A stretch of DNA of 64,000 nucleotides from Rhizobium leguminosarum bv. viciae USDA 2370 (GTDB lineage Bacteria; Pseudomonadota; Alphaproteobacteria; Rhizobiales; Rhizobiaceae). The stretch covers positions 213,357-277,356 of the forward strand of contig NZ_MRDL01000037.1 in the NCBI RefSeq assembly GCF_002008365.1, in the 5' to 3' direction. Shown one piece after another: positions 42,162 through 52,100 of this stretch (position 1 is its first letter; every line of letters starts with the position of its first letter). The position numbers and the translations under genes are program-made. The notes below the pieces were generated by a model, which was not told where the DNA came from, did no database searches, and worked only from the letters and a program-made list of their open reading frames with translations.

Positions 42162-43370
42162 TTAGTGAAAATTTCGGCTCTTCACCTTCAGCGTATCGAT
42201 GTGAAGGTCCAGAATGAAAATATCCCTCGGCTTGACCGCCGGCGCCGATCCCGCGAATCCTGGCCGCCCGGTCCACCGTGAGCAAACTCGTCACCGCGAC
42301 CCGTCGGCAGCTTGAACGCCCCATCGCGATCCGCTAAGGCGGACGGGTCGCCGGACAGATCAAACAGTAACTGGGCGATGAGGTGCACGACCTCCCCTTC
42401 CCGTTGAATGCGGTCGTTGATCGCCATCATGCTCGATCCGAGCACGACGCGCGCCGGCGCCGCTCGAAGAGCTTCGGCCAGACAACGACGGTCGCCCGAC
42501 CAGTCTCATCCTCGATCGTCAGGAACATGACACCTTTTGCCGATCCGGGCATTTGACGGACGAGAACGAGGCCCGCGGTCATCAACCAACGACCATCTCG
42601 AGCCGACATGGCTTCTCCGCAGGTGACCAGGCTTCGAGCGGCAAGGTCCTTGCATAGGAACGCGATCGGGTGCTCGCGCAGGGTCAGGCCGGTATGGCTG
42701 TAGTCCTGGATGACGTTGTGCTCATCTGTCATCTGCCGGAGTTTGACGTCGGGCTCTTGCTGCTCAGCGATCGTCTTCATCTCGCGCTCGGCCGCAGCAA
42801 CAAAGAGTGGCAGTGGCTCATCGCGCAAAGCTTTGATCGCCCACAGCGCACCGCGACGTTGAAGTTCGAGCGATGGCAGAAAAGCATCGGCTTCAGCCAG
42901 TTCGACCACCGATGCTGCCGGAACGCTCGCGCGCCGCCACATGTCTAGCCACCTTCATGGCCGACTTCTGGAAGAGAGGCATGCCGAGTGTCTTTCCAAG
43001 CACCGCTTCCAGTTCGGGCATCGGATAGACGACCGGTTCCTTGCCTTCACGACGGCGCAAGTACGGTTGCACCCTGTCGCCCTGAATTGGCCCGGGCCGG
43101 ACGATCGCTACCTGGATGACGAGATCGTAGAAGGTCCGCGGTTTCAGCCGCGGCAACATCGCCATCTGAGCCCGGCTTTCGATCTGGAAGGTGCCGAGCG
43201 TGTCGGCCTTGAGGATCATCGCATAGGTCGCAGATTCTTCCTGCTCGATATTGGCCAGATCGATCGTTTCGCCTTATGCTCCTCAATCAGCTTGAATGCT
43301 TTTGCCATGCAGGTCAGCATGCCCAACCCCAGGACATCGACCTTCATGAACTTTGAAGCATCTCCTTTAT
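42162..43370 (-). pseudogene. dnaE2: Broken error-prone DNA polymerase III alpha (dnaE2)
   Basis: Pieces of the DnaE2/ImuC polymerase follow each other in family order but in different frames. They run from FMKVDVLGLGMLT (about 43360), through TLGTFQIESRAQMAMLPRL and VAIVRPGPIQGDRVQPYL (43219-42893), to LELQRRGALWAIKALRDEPL and MFLTIEDETGRATVVVW (42942-42427), and finally LGSSMMAINDRIQREGEVVH. The expected terminal VKSRNFH ends in TAA at 42162-42164. The 5' half is missing, an internal block after PLFQKSAMK is deleted, and there are at least three frameshifts. The gene is dead. Confidence 0.85.
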
Positions 43371-43391
43371 CGATTTTGCCTTCAACCCGAC

Positions 43392-43550
43392 CTACACACT
43401 TTCCAGGAAGCTCTCGATATCGGCGATGCTTTTGCCCTCAATCAAAGCGATTTCGGCGACGGTCCTGCCTCGAGAAATCCACCGAAGGTAGGTCCTTTCA
43501 AGTGGCGAAAGTGTCCATTCCTTCTTGACCAAAATCGCGCTCAGTTGCGC
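43392..43550 (-). pseudogene. C-terminal scrap of a LuxR-type regulator
   Basis: A minus-strand frame ending in TAG at 43392-43394 reads KKEWTLSPLERTYLRWISRG followed by RTVAEIALIEGKSIADIES, which resembles the helix-turn-helix of LuxR regulators. No upstream ligand-binding domain is visible. It abuts the 5' break of the dnaE2 remnant, showing that unrelated scraps were joined here. Confidence 0.55.
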
Positions 43551-43752
43551 CGCGGTCCGCGACGACCGACGCCAACAGAATGTCCGGTAGAAGCCGAGTC
43601 GGCGATGCCCAGAGAAAGTGGCTGCCGCCGATGGCCGCCGATGGGTTCGGGAGGAGGCTGGGAGTTCAATGTCACTTCTTCAGCCTTCGAGCAGATCGCA
43701 TGACGCTTTTTGTAGTACTATTTTGGCAAATCGCCTTGCGGAAGCGCCAAAC

Positions 43753-44400
43753 TTAGCCTGTACGACGTTTGATGGACAGCAGGCCCTCCGCCGAAACCAC
43801 CGGGACGATGTTGGTGTAGTCGTCTATTGTTTGGGTGTTGGGCAGATCGAGATCGTGACCGGCAGCCGTAACGACGATCACATCGGCGCCTGCCGCGCGT
43901 CCGGCTTTGACTCCCGCCTCAACATCCTCAAAGACAAGACAATTTGCAGCCCGAAATCCCAGCCGCTTTGCGCCGAGGAGAAAACACTGAGGGTCCGGTT
44001 TGCCTACTGCGACATCGTCCCCGGTGACGATAACGTGCGGTTTGACTAGCCCAGCGGCTTCAAGTCGGCTTTGAGCGAGCTTCTTTGACGCAGATGTGAC
44101 AATCGCCCACCGATCAACGGGAAGTGCAGCTAAGAACTCTGCGGCTCCCGCAATCGCAACGACCCCCTGAACGTCCTCGATCTCTGCTTTGGTAATCCTT
44201 GCAGCCTCGATCTCCGGGTCCAGCCCGGGAAGCTTCAGCCGACGAATAGTGTCGATCGCTCTTTGTCCATGCATTGTCGGCAGGAACGTGATTGGATCCA
44301 GGCCTTGGCGTTGCGCCCAAGCGCCCCAAACTCGCTCGGCGGCTGCTATGGACGTCAGAAGCGTCCCATCCAAATCGAAAAGGAAGGCCGAGAATTTCAT
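43753..44400 (-). CDS. HAD-superfamily phosphatase (sugar/glycerol phosphatase type)
   Basis: A hydrolase of about 215 residues. HAD motif I is FLFDLDGTLL, motif II is AIVTSASKKLA, and motifs III/IV are VAVGKPDPQCFLLGAKRLGF and CLVFEDVEAGVKAGRAAGA. It resembles sugar-phosphatases of the YfbT/GPP group that remove phosphate from small sugar or polyol phosphates. The ATG at 44400 has only a weak ribosome-binding site, and a longer frame reaches 44526. It lies alone between decayed DNA and the receptor gene. Confidence 0.85.
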   Translation of the reverse strand: MKFSAFLFDLDGTLLTSIAAAERVWGAWAQRQGLDPITFLPTMHGQRAIDTIRRLKLPGLDPEIEAARITKAEIEDVQGVVAIAGAAEFLAALPVDRWAIVTSASKKLAQSRLEAAGLVKPHVIVTGDDVAVGKPDPQCFLLGAKRLGFRAANCLVFEDVEAGVKAGRAAGADVIVVTAAGHDLDLPNTQTIDDYTNIVPVVSAEGLLSIKRRTG

Positions 44401-44488
44401 ATTTTCATTGATTTTCAACGGGAAAAGTATCCTCATCTGGTGTGCGCTAGGTTGTGGGTGAGCCGCGAAAAGGCTGGCCGATCTGGGT

Positions 44489-46965
44489 CTAGGCGGCCCT
44501 CTCAGTATGAACAAATGGCGTTTCATTCAGTGCAAAGGAATCTACCAGCTGGACGAGGTCGTCGACTTGCTCCGCAAGGCGGCGAGTGGCTGCGCCTGCC
44601 TCCTCGGCCATAGTGGCGTTGAGTTGCGTCACTCTTTCCATAGTGCTAACGGCGTCGTTGATGTCGTTGAGGCTTTTTGCCTGGCTTTGACTTGACAGAG
44701 CCAACTGGCCAACATCCCGGGAAACATCGCCAATCTTCAGCGCGATATCATCCAGGGCGTGGCCCGTTTGTTCAACAAAGTTTACCCCCGCGTCCACCTC
44801 GCTCGTAGAATGATGAATAAGAGCTCCGATTTCTTTCGCCGCCAAAGCGGCGCGTTGGGCAAGCTCTCTGACTTCATGCGCGACGACAGCAAATCCCTTC
44901 CCTGCTTCTCCAGCGCGGGCGGCCTCAACTCCCGCGTTCAACGCAAGCAGATTTGTCTGGAATGCAATACCGTCGATCACGCTGACGATACTCGTTATGC
45001 GATCGGACGCTTCCTTGATACGGGACATTGCGCCGATGGCATGTCCCACGACAACAAGTGAGCCATCTGCTTCCAGCTTGACCCGCTGCACGATCTCAGC
45101 GGCACTTGCTGCGCGCTCCGAGGCTTCCGCAACGGTTATGGTGATCTTTTCGATTGCTGTCGCAGTTTGTTCGATCGAGCCCGCTTGCTGTTCATTTCTG
45201 CGGGAAAGTTCTTCGGAGACTTCCGCGAGGAGCCGGCCATTGGTGTGAATTTCGGCTGACGTCGCTCGGACGTCCAGCATAGTCGAACTCAGGTCGCTGA
45301 TGGTGCTGTTGAAGTCTCGTCTGAGTGTATCCAGATCCCCGGCAAACGAGACCTCGATAGTTTTCCGCAGATCTCTGCTCGCCATATTTTTAAGACCGTC
45401 CGCAAGCGACGTTACCGCAAATTCGATGTTTTTCTGAGTCGAAGCTCGTTCGCGTTCGTTTGTGTCCCGCTCCGACTCTGCCATCCGATGAAGCTCTTCC
45501 GTACGCGCCTGCATGGCAATCTTCTGAGCAGCGTTTTCCTTGAACACTGCAAGTGCACGCGCCATCTCTCCGATCTCATCTTTTCGCCGATCTCCGCCAA
45601 TTGCAATGTCCAACGAACCAGCAGCCAAACGACGCATAACGTCAGTAATTGAACCGATCGGCCGCTTAAGCGTGATGACCAGTGCAACGCCCGATGCTAT
45701 TGCGATCAGCAATCCAACAGCCATCGATGTGAGTGAGACAGAGTTCGCCAGCGACCGCTCAGTCGATGCCATCTGCCGTTGAGAGTCCGCAAATGCATCC
45801 ATTTGTCCCCAGATCTCGTTGATTTTGTCAGTCGCGTAACGGTACTGCTCCTCGGAAGCGGCGCGATTGGCTTCCAGTCCGGTGGCACTTTCGCGCAAGT
45901 CGTCGGCGATCGCCTTAACCTTTCCGGGGATCTCGCCGAAGTAGGGATCAATCGCGGCCAACTCAGTCACCAAGCTTACCTCGGCGGTATAGACGAACAG
46001 GGCTCGCTCTACGCTCTTCACCTTATCCTCAGTCGGTTCGCCCAGAATGCTGGCAAGAGCAATTTTCACATCGCTGCTGTTGCTTACAATCGACCGGAGC
46101 TTTTTCGTCACCTTGTCGGCGTCGAGCGACCCGTCGCGGGAGCTGTTCAGATCGGTGGCTGCGTGATCGACGGCTGCCACACTCTGCGTCCGCAATCCTT
46201 TCGTTAGACCAGCCAAGTCGTTTGCAATGGCTAATTCCTCAGCCTGGTCCCCGGTTTCCTGATTCCCACTTCGTTTCGGGAGCGCCAAAACTCGGTCAGC
46301 TAAGCGCGTCCCGTCCCGCACACCGAATGAATTGAGAAGACGGTCAGATTTTGACAGTTTGCGTGCAAGGTTTTCTAAGGATGCTCGCACAGATGCTCCT
46401 TCAGGACGAAGAGACCAGCCATCCATCGACCGCAGTTGAATCTCAAGATCTTCGCAGTCGTTCAGAATGGATTGAAGGGCCAGCGTCTCGGAAAGCCTCG
46501 ACTTTCGTTTGTTATCAAGCTGAGTGGCTTGGGCCACGATCTTGAAAGCGTGCTTGCCAAGTTCCAGCTGGAGGGAATTCAGTCCTGTCGAATTCTCCAT
46601 ATCTCGTTGACGTGTGACAGGATCGTTCGCGTAGCTTCCTGCGCCTTCCGTAATTCGGCAACATCCTGGGCGTCCGGAATTTCTTCGACCGTACGGTCGA
46701 TTTCGCTGATCTGTGCTGTAGTTATGTCGGAGGCATGCGTGAATGTCGCATCATTTGGCTCGCGAAGAAATGTTGTAATGCCGGCGTAAACACCCTTAAA
46801 TCCCGACAGGAGCCGGACCACGTCATTGGACACGTTTAATCGCGCTTCCAGAACCCCCGTTGCATAAAGTCCCGTGGCGCCTACCGCAATGATCGTCATC
46901 AGCAGCGGCAGAACCAGTATCACGACCTTCGTCTGTATTCTGAACCGTGCAAGCATCCTGTCCAT
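44489..46965 (-). pseudogene. Methyl-accepting chemotaxis protein split by a frameshift
   Basis: A transmembrane chemoreceptor. The first frame starts at ATG 46965 with a membrane helix (IQTKVVILVLPLLMTIIAVGA) and the first ligand-domain part, and ends at 46579 (HVNEIWRIRQD). The second frame opens within it at 46600 and continues the helical sensor region, a second membrane helix (LTSMAVGLLIAIASGVALVI), the HAMP domain (RRLAAGSLDIAIGG) and the signalling hairpin (SVIDGIAFQTNLLALNAGVE, RAGEAGKGFAVVAHEVRELA). The 22-base overlap in different frames with continuous homology indicates a one-base indel near 46590. Unless it is a sequencing error, the sensor is detached from its N-terminal anchor. 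Confidence 0.8.
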
Positions 46966-47149
46966 TTTGCCCCCCAAAGCAGTTGGTCTCCGTGCCGACA
47001 CTCTGACAGGAATAGCTTAAATTTACCTTTCTGTCTTACAAACTGTCACAAATTGATCTATATGTTCACGACAGGAAAGTAAGCGAGCGGACATTTGCCA
47101 TCTGAATTAAACTAGTTGCAGTTCATCGAGGCAAATGTTCCATTCCGAT

Positions 47150-48214
47150 CTAAGTGAAAATTGGATCGAGCGACCCGGAGGCATAACGCTTAGCCATCAC
47201 CGAGACCGGAAGGGGTGTAATCCGCTCCGCCATGCCGGCAGTGCCGAACTGCTCGAAGCGCTCCTTGCAAAGCTTGGTCAGCGCGGCCATTGCTGGCTTC
47301 AGGTATTTGCGGGGATCGAATTCGCTCGGATCTTCCTGCAGGATCCGGCGGATCTGCCCGGTCATGGCCATCCGGCCATCAGTGTCGATATTCACCTTGC
47401 GAACGCCATTCTTGATGCCGCGCTGAATTTCCTCGATGGGCACGCCCCACGTGGGTTCCATCCGACCGCCATATTTGTTGATGATCTCCTGCAGCTCTAT
47501 TGGAACTGACGACGAGCCGTGCATGACGAGATGCGTGTTTGGCAGCCTGCGGTGGATCTCTTCGATGACATTCATCGCCAGCACCGAACCATCTGGCTTG
47601 CGCGTGAATTTGTAAGCGCCGTGCGAGGTGCCCATGGCGATCGCAAGTGCATCGACCTGCGTCTCGCGCACGAATTTCGCCGCCTCGTCCGGGTTCGTCA
47701 GCAGCTGGTCATGAGACAGTTTGCCTTCGGCGCCGTGCCCGTCTTCGGCCTCTCCCATGCCCGTCTCCAGAGAGCCAAGCACACCGAGCTCGCCTTCGAC
47801 GGAAATGCCGCCGAGATGCGCCATCTCGGTCACTCTTTTGGTCACGCCGACATTGTAGTCCCAGTCGGCGGGTGTCTTCGCATCCGCTTTCAGCGAGCCA
47901 TCCATCATCACGGAGGTAAAGCCCGCCTGGATAGCCGTCATGCAGCTGGCCGGATCGTTGCCGTGGTCGAGATGGACGCAAACCGGGATATGCGGGTAGA
48001 TTTCGACGACCGCGTCCATCATGTGCTTGAGCATGATGTCATGGGCATAGGCGCGCGCACCACGCGATGCCTGCATGATGACAGGCGCGCGGGCCGCATC
48101 CGCGGCTTCCATGATGGCGAGCGCCTGTTCCATGTTGTTGATATTGAAGACGGGAACGCCGTATCCCTCCTCCGCCGCGTGATCCAGCAACTGCCTGAGG
48201 GTTATCCTTGCCAT
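47150..48214 (-). CDS. fba: Class II fructose-bisphosphate aldolase (type IIA, Calvin-cycle/CbbA subtype)
   Basis: A zinc-dependent aldolase of about 354 residues. It shows VPVFNINNMEQALAIMEAA, the metal motif VCVHLDHGNDPASC, GFTSVMMDGSL, and VMHGSSSVP with NIDTDGRMAMTGQIRR. It cleaves or forms fructose-1,6-bisphosphate or a related ketose bisphosphate. The ATG at 48214 follows AAGAG; an upstream frame to 48259 adds basic residues. It is 81 bases downstream of lpdA on the same strand, so it may act on the phosphorylated sugar from the PfkB kinase. No RuBisCO or phosphoribulokinase is present in the window. Confidence 0.9.
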   Translation of the reverse strand: MARITLRQLLDHAAEEGYGVPVFNINNMEQALAIMEAADAARAPVIMQASRGARAYAHDIMLKHMMDAVVEIYPHIPVCVHLDHGNDPASCMTAIQAGFTSVMMDGSLKADAKTPADWDYNVGVTKRVTEMAHLGGISVEGELGVLGSLETGMGEAEDGHGAEGKLSHDQLLTNPDEAAKFVRETQVDALAIAMGTSHGAYKFTRKPDGSVLAMNVIEEIHRRLPNTHLVMHGSSSVPIELQEIINKYGGRMEPTWGVPIEEIQRGIKNGVRKVNIDTDGRMAMTGQIRRILQEDPSEFDPRKYLKPAMAALTKLCKERFEQFGTAGMAERITPLPVSVMAKRYASGSLDPIFT

Positions 48215-48295
48215 CTGAATTCTCTTTCCCCGGGGTATTCGCAAACGCCGCCTGTACATTTCGTCACGAGGTGAAGCTAACTCTCGTCCGGCAAC

Positions 48296-49738
48296 TCAAG
48301 CGTTCAGCACACGGCCGTAAGCATCGAGCACCGCTTCCTTCATCGTTTCGGACACGGTCGGATGCGGGAAGATCGTGTGCATCAGCTCTTCCTCGGTCGT
48401 CTCGAGGTTCATCGCCACGACGAAGCCCTGAATGAGCTCGGTGACTTCGGCGCCGACCATGTGGGCGCCGAGCAGTTCACCGGTCTTCTTGTCGAAGATC
48501 ACCTTCACCATGCCCTGGTCTTCGCCGAGCGCGATCGCCTTGCCGTTCGCGGCGAAGGAGAAGCGGCCGACGCGGATGTCGCGGCCCAGCTCTTTGGCTT
48601 TCGCTTCGGTGATGCCGACAGAGGCGACCTGCGGATTGCAATAGGTGCAGCCCGGGACCTTGCCCTTGTCTGTGGGATGGACGTTCGGCAGGCCGGCGAT
48701 CTTTTCGACGCAGACGACGCCCTCATGCTCTGCCTTGTGCGCCAGCATCGGTGGGCCGGCGACATCGCCGATCGCATAGATGCCGGCGACATTGGTCTTG
48801 CCGTAGCCGTCGATGACGACGCAGCCGCGGTCCGTCTTGACGCCGAGCGCCTCGAGGCCGAGATTCTCGATATTGCCCTGAACGCCGACGGCCGAAATCA
48901 GCCGGTCGGCAGTGATCTGCTGCACCTTGCCATCAGCCGTCTCGACATGGGCGGTGACGCTGCCGGCGCCCTTCTCGACCTTCGTGACCTTGGCGCTGGT
49001 GAAGATCTTGAGGCCGCGCTTTTCAAGCTGCTTGCGGGCGATTGCGGTTATTTCGGCATCCTCGACCGGCATGATGGTCGGCATGACTTCGACGACGGTC
49101 ACGTCGACGCCCATCGAGCGGTAGAAGCTGGCGAATTCGATGCCGATCGCGCCCGAGCCCATGACGATCAGCGACTTCGGCAAAACATCCGGCTTCAGCG
49201 CCTCGAAATAGGTCCAGATCAGCTTGCCATCCGGCTCGATGCCAGGCAGCGCGCGCGGACGGGCGCCGGTGGCGATGATGATATGCTTGGCGGTATAGGT
49301 GCCTTCGCCGCTCTTGACGTTCTTCGGCAGCGGATGCTGCGGTTCGACAACGGGCTTCGACGACTTGCCGACAACGATCTCGCCGGGCTTGGTGATCTTC
49401 GCTTCGCCCCAGATGATGTCGATCTTGTTCTTCTTCATCAGGAAGCCGACGCCGGCATTCAGTCGGGCGGAGACGGCGCGCGAGCGGCCGACGACGGCCT
49501 TGGCATCCGGCTTGACCGTGCCCACGAGAACGAGGCCGAAATCCTTGAAGTGATTGGCGTGGTCGAGCACCTCGGCCGAGCGCAGCAGCGCCTTTGTGGG
49601 TATGCAGCCCCAGTTCAAGCAGATGCCGCCCATATGCTCGCGTTCGACGATCGCGGTCTTGAGGCCGAGCTGGCTGGCACGGATGGCGGCGACATAGCCG
49701 CCGGGACCCGAGCCGATGATGATGACGTCGTAGGACAT
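48296..49738 (-). CDS. lpdA: Dihydrolipoamide dehydrogenase (E3)
   Basis: A 480-residue flavoprotein that reoxidises lipoamide with NAD. The FAD motif is IIIGSGPGGYVAA, the redox disulfide is C40/C45 in GGICLNWGCIPTK, the NAD motif is IVMGSGAIGIEFASFYRSMG, and the C-terminal active-site pair lies in HTIFPHPTVSETMKEA. The protein has no lipoyl domain. Its coding sequence is visibly more GC-rich and codon-biased than the E1/E2 genes upstream, as if recruited from a housekeeping copy. It is separated from E2 by a 78-base gap with a strong hairpin. Confidence 0.94.
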   Translation of the reverse strand: MSYDVIIIGSGPGGYVAAIRASQLGLKTAIVEREHMGGICLNWGCIPTKALLRSAEVLDHANHFKDFGLVLVGTVKPDAKAVVGRSRAVSARLNAGVGFLMKKNKIDIIWGEAKITKPGEIVVGKSSKPVVEPQHPLPKNVKSGEGTYTAKHIIIATGARPRALPGIEPDGKLIWTYFEALKPDVLPKSLIVMGSGAIGIEFASFYRSMGVDVTVVEVMPTIMPVEDAEITAIARKQLEKRGLKIFTSAKVTKVEKGAGSVTAHVETADGKVQQITADRLISAVGVQGNIENLGLEALGVKTDRGCVVIDGYGKTNVAGIYAIGDVAGPPMLAHKAEHEGVVCVEKIAGLPNVHPTDKGKVPGCTYCNPQVASVGITEAKAKELGRDIRVGRFSFAANGKAIALGEDQGMVKVIFDKKTGELLGAHMVGAEVTELIQGFVVAMNLETTEEELMHTIFPHPTVSETMKEAVLDAYGRVLNA

Positions 49739-49758
49739 CTGTTTTCCTTGAAAAGATT

Positions 49759-49801
49759 GGGGGATCCGTCACGACGTGTTCGTGTCGTAGCAAGATCCCC
49801 C
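49759..49801. other. Two-tier hairpin between E2 and E3 genes
   Basis: An 8-bp perfect outer stem GGGGGATC (49759-49766) pairs with GATCCCCC (49794-49801), and an inner stem ACGAC/GTCGT (49771-49775, 49784-49788) closes an 8-base loop. No U tract follows on the minus strand, so it is more likely an mRNA processing or stability element, or a partial attenuator, than a full terminator. Confidence 0.65.
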
Positions 49802-49816
49802 GAGGCTGGGAGGAAA

Positions 49817-51100
49817 CTAGATCAGCATGCTCATCGGGTTTTCGATGAGCGTTCGGAATTTTCCAATCAGCTCTGCGCCAAGAGCGCCATCCACCGCACG
49901 ATGATCGGTTGACAACGTCACAGTCATTACGGTCGCGCTCGATAAATCGCCATGAGCGTTGACGACGGGCCTTTTCTCCCCAGAGCCGACAGCCAGGATT
50001 GTTGAATGGGGAGGATTGATGATTGCTGCGAATTCCTTGACCCCGAACATCCCGAGGTTCGATATCGCTCCTGTGCCACCCTGATACTCGACCGGCTTCA
50101 ATTTCCCTGATCTGGCGCGTGCAGCCAGATCCTTCATCTCATTGGAGATCGTTGAAAGCGTCTTGGATTCCGCATGCCGGATGATCGGCGTGATCAGTCC
50201 GCCTGCCACGGAGACGGCAACTCCTACGTCAACGGAATGGTGGCGCAAGAGGTTCTCTTCCGTCCAAGACACGTTCGCGTCGGGCGTTGATCCGAGGGCC
50301 AGCGCATAGGCCTTGATGACCATGTCATTAACCGACAACTTATATTTCGGCGTGCCATCCGCCACTGGCGCCGACTCGTTCAGCTCGGTTCGCAACTTGA
50401 GCAAGGCATCGATATGGCAATCAACCGAGAGATAAAAATGCGGAATAGTTGTCTTTGCTTCCAGCAATCGCCGGGCGATCGTCCTTCGCATGGGTGTATG
50501 AGGTTGCAGATCGAACGTGCCTTCGGGGAACAGCTTCAGAGAGCCGTCAGAAGAACCTTGTTGGCCAATATTTTCAGCACCGGTAGGCGCTGGCAGAGCA
50601 ACCGTCGCCTCAGCAACGCGAGCCTTCGAAACATCAGCGCTGACGATCCTTCCATATGGGCCGGTCCCGGCCACGGAACCCAAATCGATGCCGCCTTCTC
50701 GAGCCAGACGCCTTGCCAAAGGCGTAGCCCTGATTGCGCTTCCGGCATCAGCTGACACATTATGGTTTTGTGCGACCGGATTGGCGGTGGTCGCGTCGGA
50801 AGCCTCCACCGTCCCAGAAGCGGTGGGAGGAGACAGCTCAGGGGCGGCCTGATATTCCTCGCCCTCCTCGTAAACCCAAGCGACTGCTGACCCCACCGCG
50901 ATATCAATGCCTTCTTCGCCAGTGACGTTTCGAAGAATGCCTGTTGCGGGGGAGTCTATTTCCATTGCCGCCTTGTCGGTTTCGATCTCGAACAGGACGT
51001 CGCCCTTCCCGACGCGGTCACCTTCCTTGAAATACCACTTCGAGATCTTGCCGGTCGCCATATCCATGTCGACCTTCGGAAGGATGATTTCTGTTGCCAT
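49817..51100 (-). CDS. 2-oxo acid/acetoin dehydrogenase E2 (dihydrolipoyl acyltransferase)
   Basis: A 427-residue E2. An N-terminal lipoyl domain carries the modified lysine K43 in FEIETDKAAMEID, a peripheral subunit-binding domain is visible in ATPLARRLAREGGIDLGSVA, and the C-terminal catalytic domain ends with the histidine/aspartate motif STDHRAVDGALGAELIGKF. A flexible Ala/Pro-rich linker joins the parts. It transfers the acyl group made by E1 to CoA. It starts one base before the E1 beta stop region, so the E1/E2 genes are tightly packed. Confidence 0.92.
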   Translation of the reverse strand: MATEIILPKVDMDMATGKISKWYFKEGDRVGKGDVLFEIETDKAAMEIDSPATGILRNVTGEEGIDIAVGSAVAWVYEEGEEYQAAPELSPPTASGTVEASDATTANPVAQNHNVSADAGSAIRATPLARRLAREGGIDLGSVAGTGPYGRIVSADVSKARVAEATVALPAPTGAENIGQQGSSDGSLKLFPEGTFDLQPHTPMRRTIARRLLEAKTTIPHFYLSVDCHIDALLKLRTELNESAPVADGTPKYKLSVNDMVIKAYALALGSTPDANVSWTEENLLRHHSVDVGVAVSVAGGLITPIIRHAESKTLSTISNEMKDLAARARSGKLKPVEYQGGTGAISNLGMFGVKEFAAIINPPHSTILAVGSGEKRPVVNAHGDLSSATVMTVTLSTDHRAVDGALGAELIGKFRTLIENPMSMLI

Positions 51101-51101
51101 A

Positions 51102-52100
51102 CTATCGCGCTCCCCTCACAAGATCCCGCGCTGCATCGATAATGTCTGGGACTTGCGGAACGGCAGCCTTCTCAAGCTCCGGATTATACGGAATAGGCGT
51201 TTCGGAGCCCCCAAGCCGGACAATCGGTGCATCCAGATAGTCGAACGCGTCGCTTTCGGCGATCATCGCACTTATTTCTGCACCGACACCAAGCGTCTTG
51301 ACGCCCTCATAGACGCAGAGGAGCCTCGTCGTCTTCTTCACACTTGCAATCACGGTCGCCCTGTCGATCGGCCGCACCGAACGAAGATCGATCACTTCGA
51401 CATCAATGCCTTCGGCGGCGAGCCGTTCGGCTGCATCGAGTGACTTATGGACCATGATCGACGTCGCGACGATGCTCAGATCCTTGCCGTGTCGACGAAT
51501 TTCCGCCTTGTCGAGAGGGACCGTATAATGACCTTCAGGAACTGGACCCTTCATTTTGTACAGAAGCTTGTGCTCAAAGATCATGACCGGGTCTGGATCG
51601 GCGACAGCGGCAAGCAGCATCCCTTTGACATCGTATGGTGTCGCAGGCTGGATAACCTTCAAGCCCGGCACATGTCCCAACCACGCCTCCAGGCTCTGGC
51701 TATGTTGGGCGGCCGCCCCTGTGCCAGAGCCGGCTGGAAACCGCATAACAACCGGCACTGACACTTCTCCGCCGAGCATGTAGCGTATTTTGGCTGCCTG
51801 ATTGACAATTTGCTCCATCGCCAGCGCCGCGAAATCAGAGAACTGAAACTCGAAAATCGGTCTCAGTCCGGTCATCGCGGCACCAACCGCGACGCCTGCG
51901 CCGCCAAGCTCGGAAATGGGGGTGTCCATCACGCGATCCGGGCCGAACCTGTCGATGAGATCGCCGGTTACCTGAAACGCGCCACCATAAACGCCGATGT
52001 CTTCGCCCATCAGAATGACACGCTCGTCCGCTTCCATCGCAATTGCCATGGCTTCCTGGATAGCCTGGGAGTAGCTGAGTTCTCGAACACTCATGTCCAT
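51102..52100 (-). CDS. 2-oxo acid/acetoin dehydrogenase E1 beta subunit
   Basis: A 332-residue transketolase-like subunit. It shows VILMGEDIGVYGGAFQVTGD, DTPISELGGAGVAVGAAMTG, FQFSDFAALAMEQIVNQAAK and the C-terminal VIDLRSVRPIDRATV. With E1 alpha it forms the thiamine-diphosphate active site. It begins one base after E1 alpha ends. Confidence 0.92.
   Translation of the reverse strand: MDMSVRELSYSQAIQEAMAIAMEADERVILMGEDIGVYGGAFQVTGDLIDRFGPDRVMDTPISELGGAGVAVGAAMTGLRPIFEFQFSDFAALAMEQIVNQAAKIRYMLGGEVSVPVVMRFPAGSGTGAAAQHSQSLEAWLGHVPGLKVIQPATPYDVKGMLLAAVADPDPVMIFEHKLLYKMKGPVPEGHYTVPLDKAEIRRHGKDLSIVATSIMVHKSLDAAERLAAEGIDVEVIDLRSVRPIDRATVIASVKKTTRLLCVYEGVKTLGVGAEISAMIAESDAFDYLDAPIVRLGGSETPIPYNPELEKAAVPQVPDIIDAARDLVRGAR

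Noticed and set aside
42085..42200. Intact tRNA gene
   Set aside because: The T-arm-like string is present, but there is no matching 5' acceptor, D arm or anticodon arm, and the T stem has a mismatch.
47150..48214. Evidence for a Calvin cycle operon
   Set aside because: The aldolase is of the CbbA subtype, but no RuBisCO, phosphoribulokinase or CbbR is present in the window.
48362..49912. 516-codon plus-strand frame
   Set aside because: It is long but fully antisense to lpdA, rich in Asp/Ala repeats typical of antisense high-GC coding DNA.
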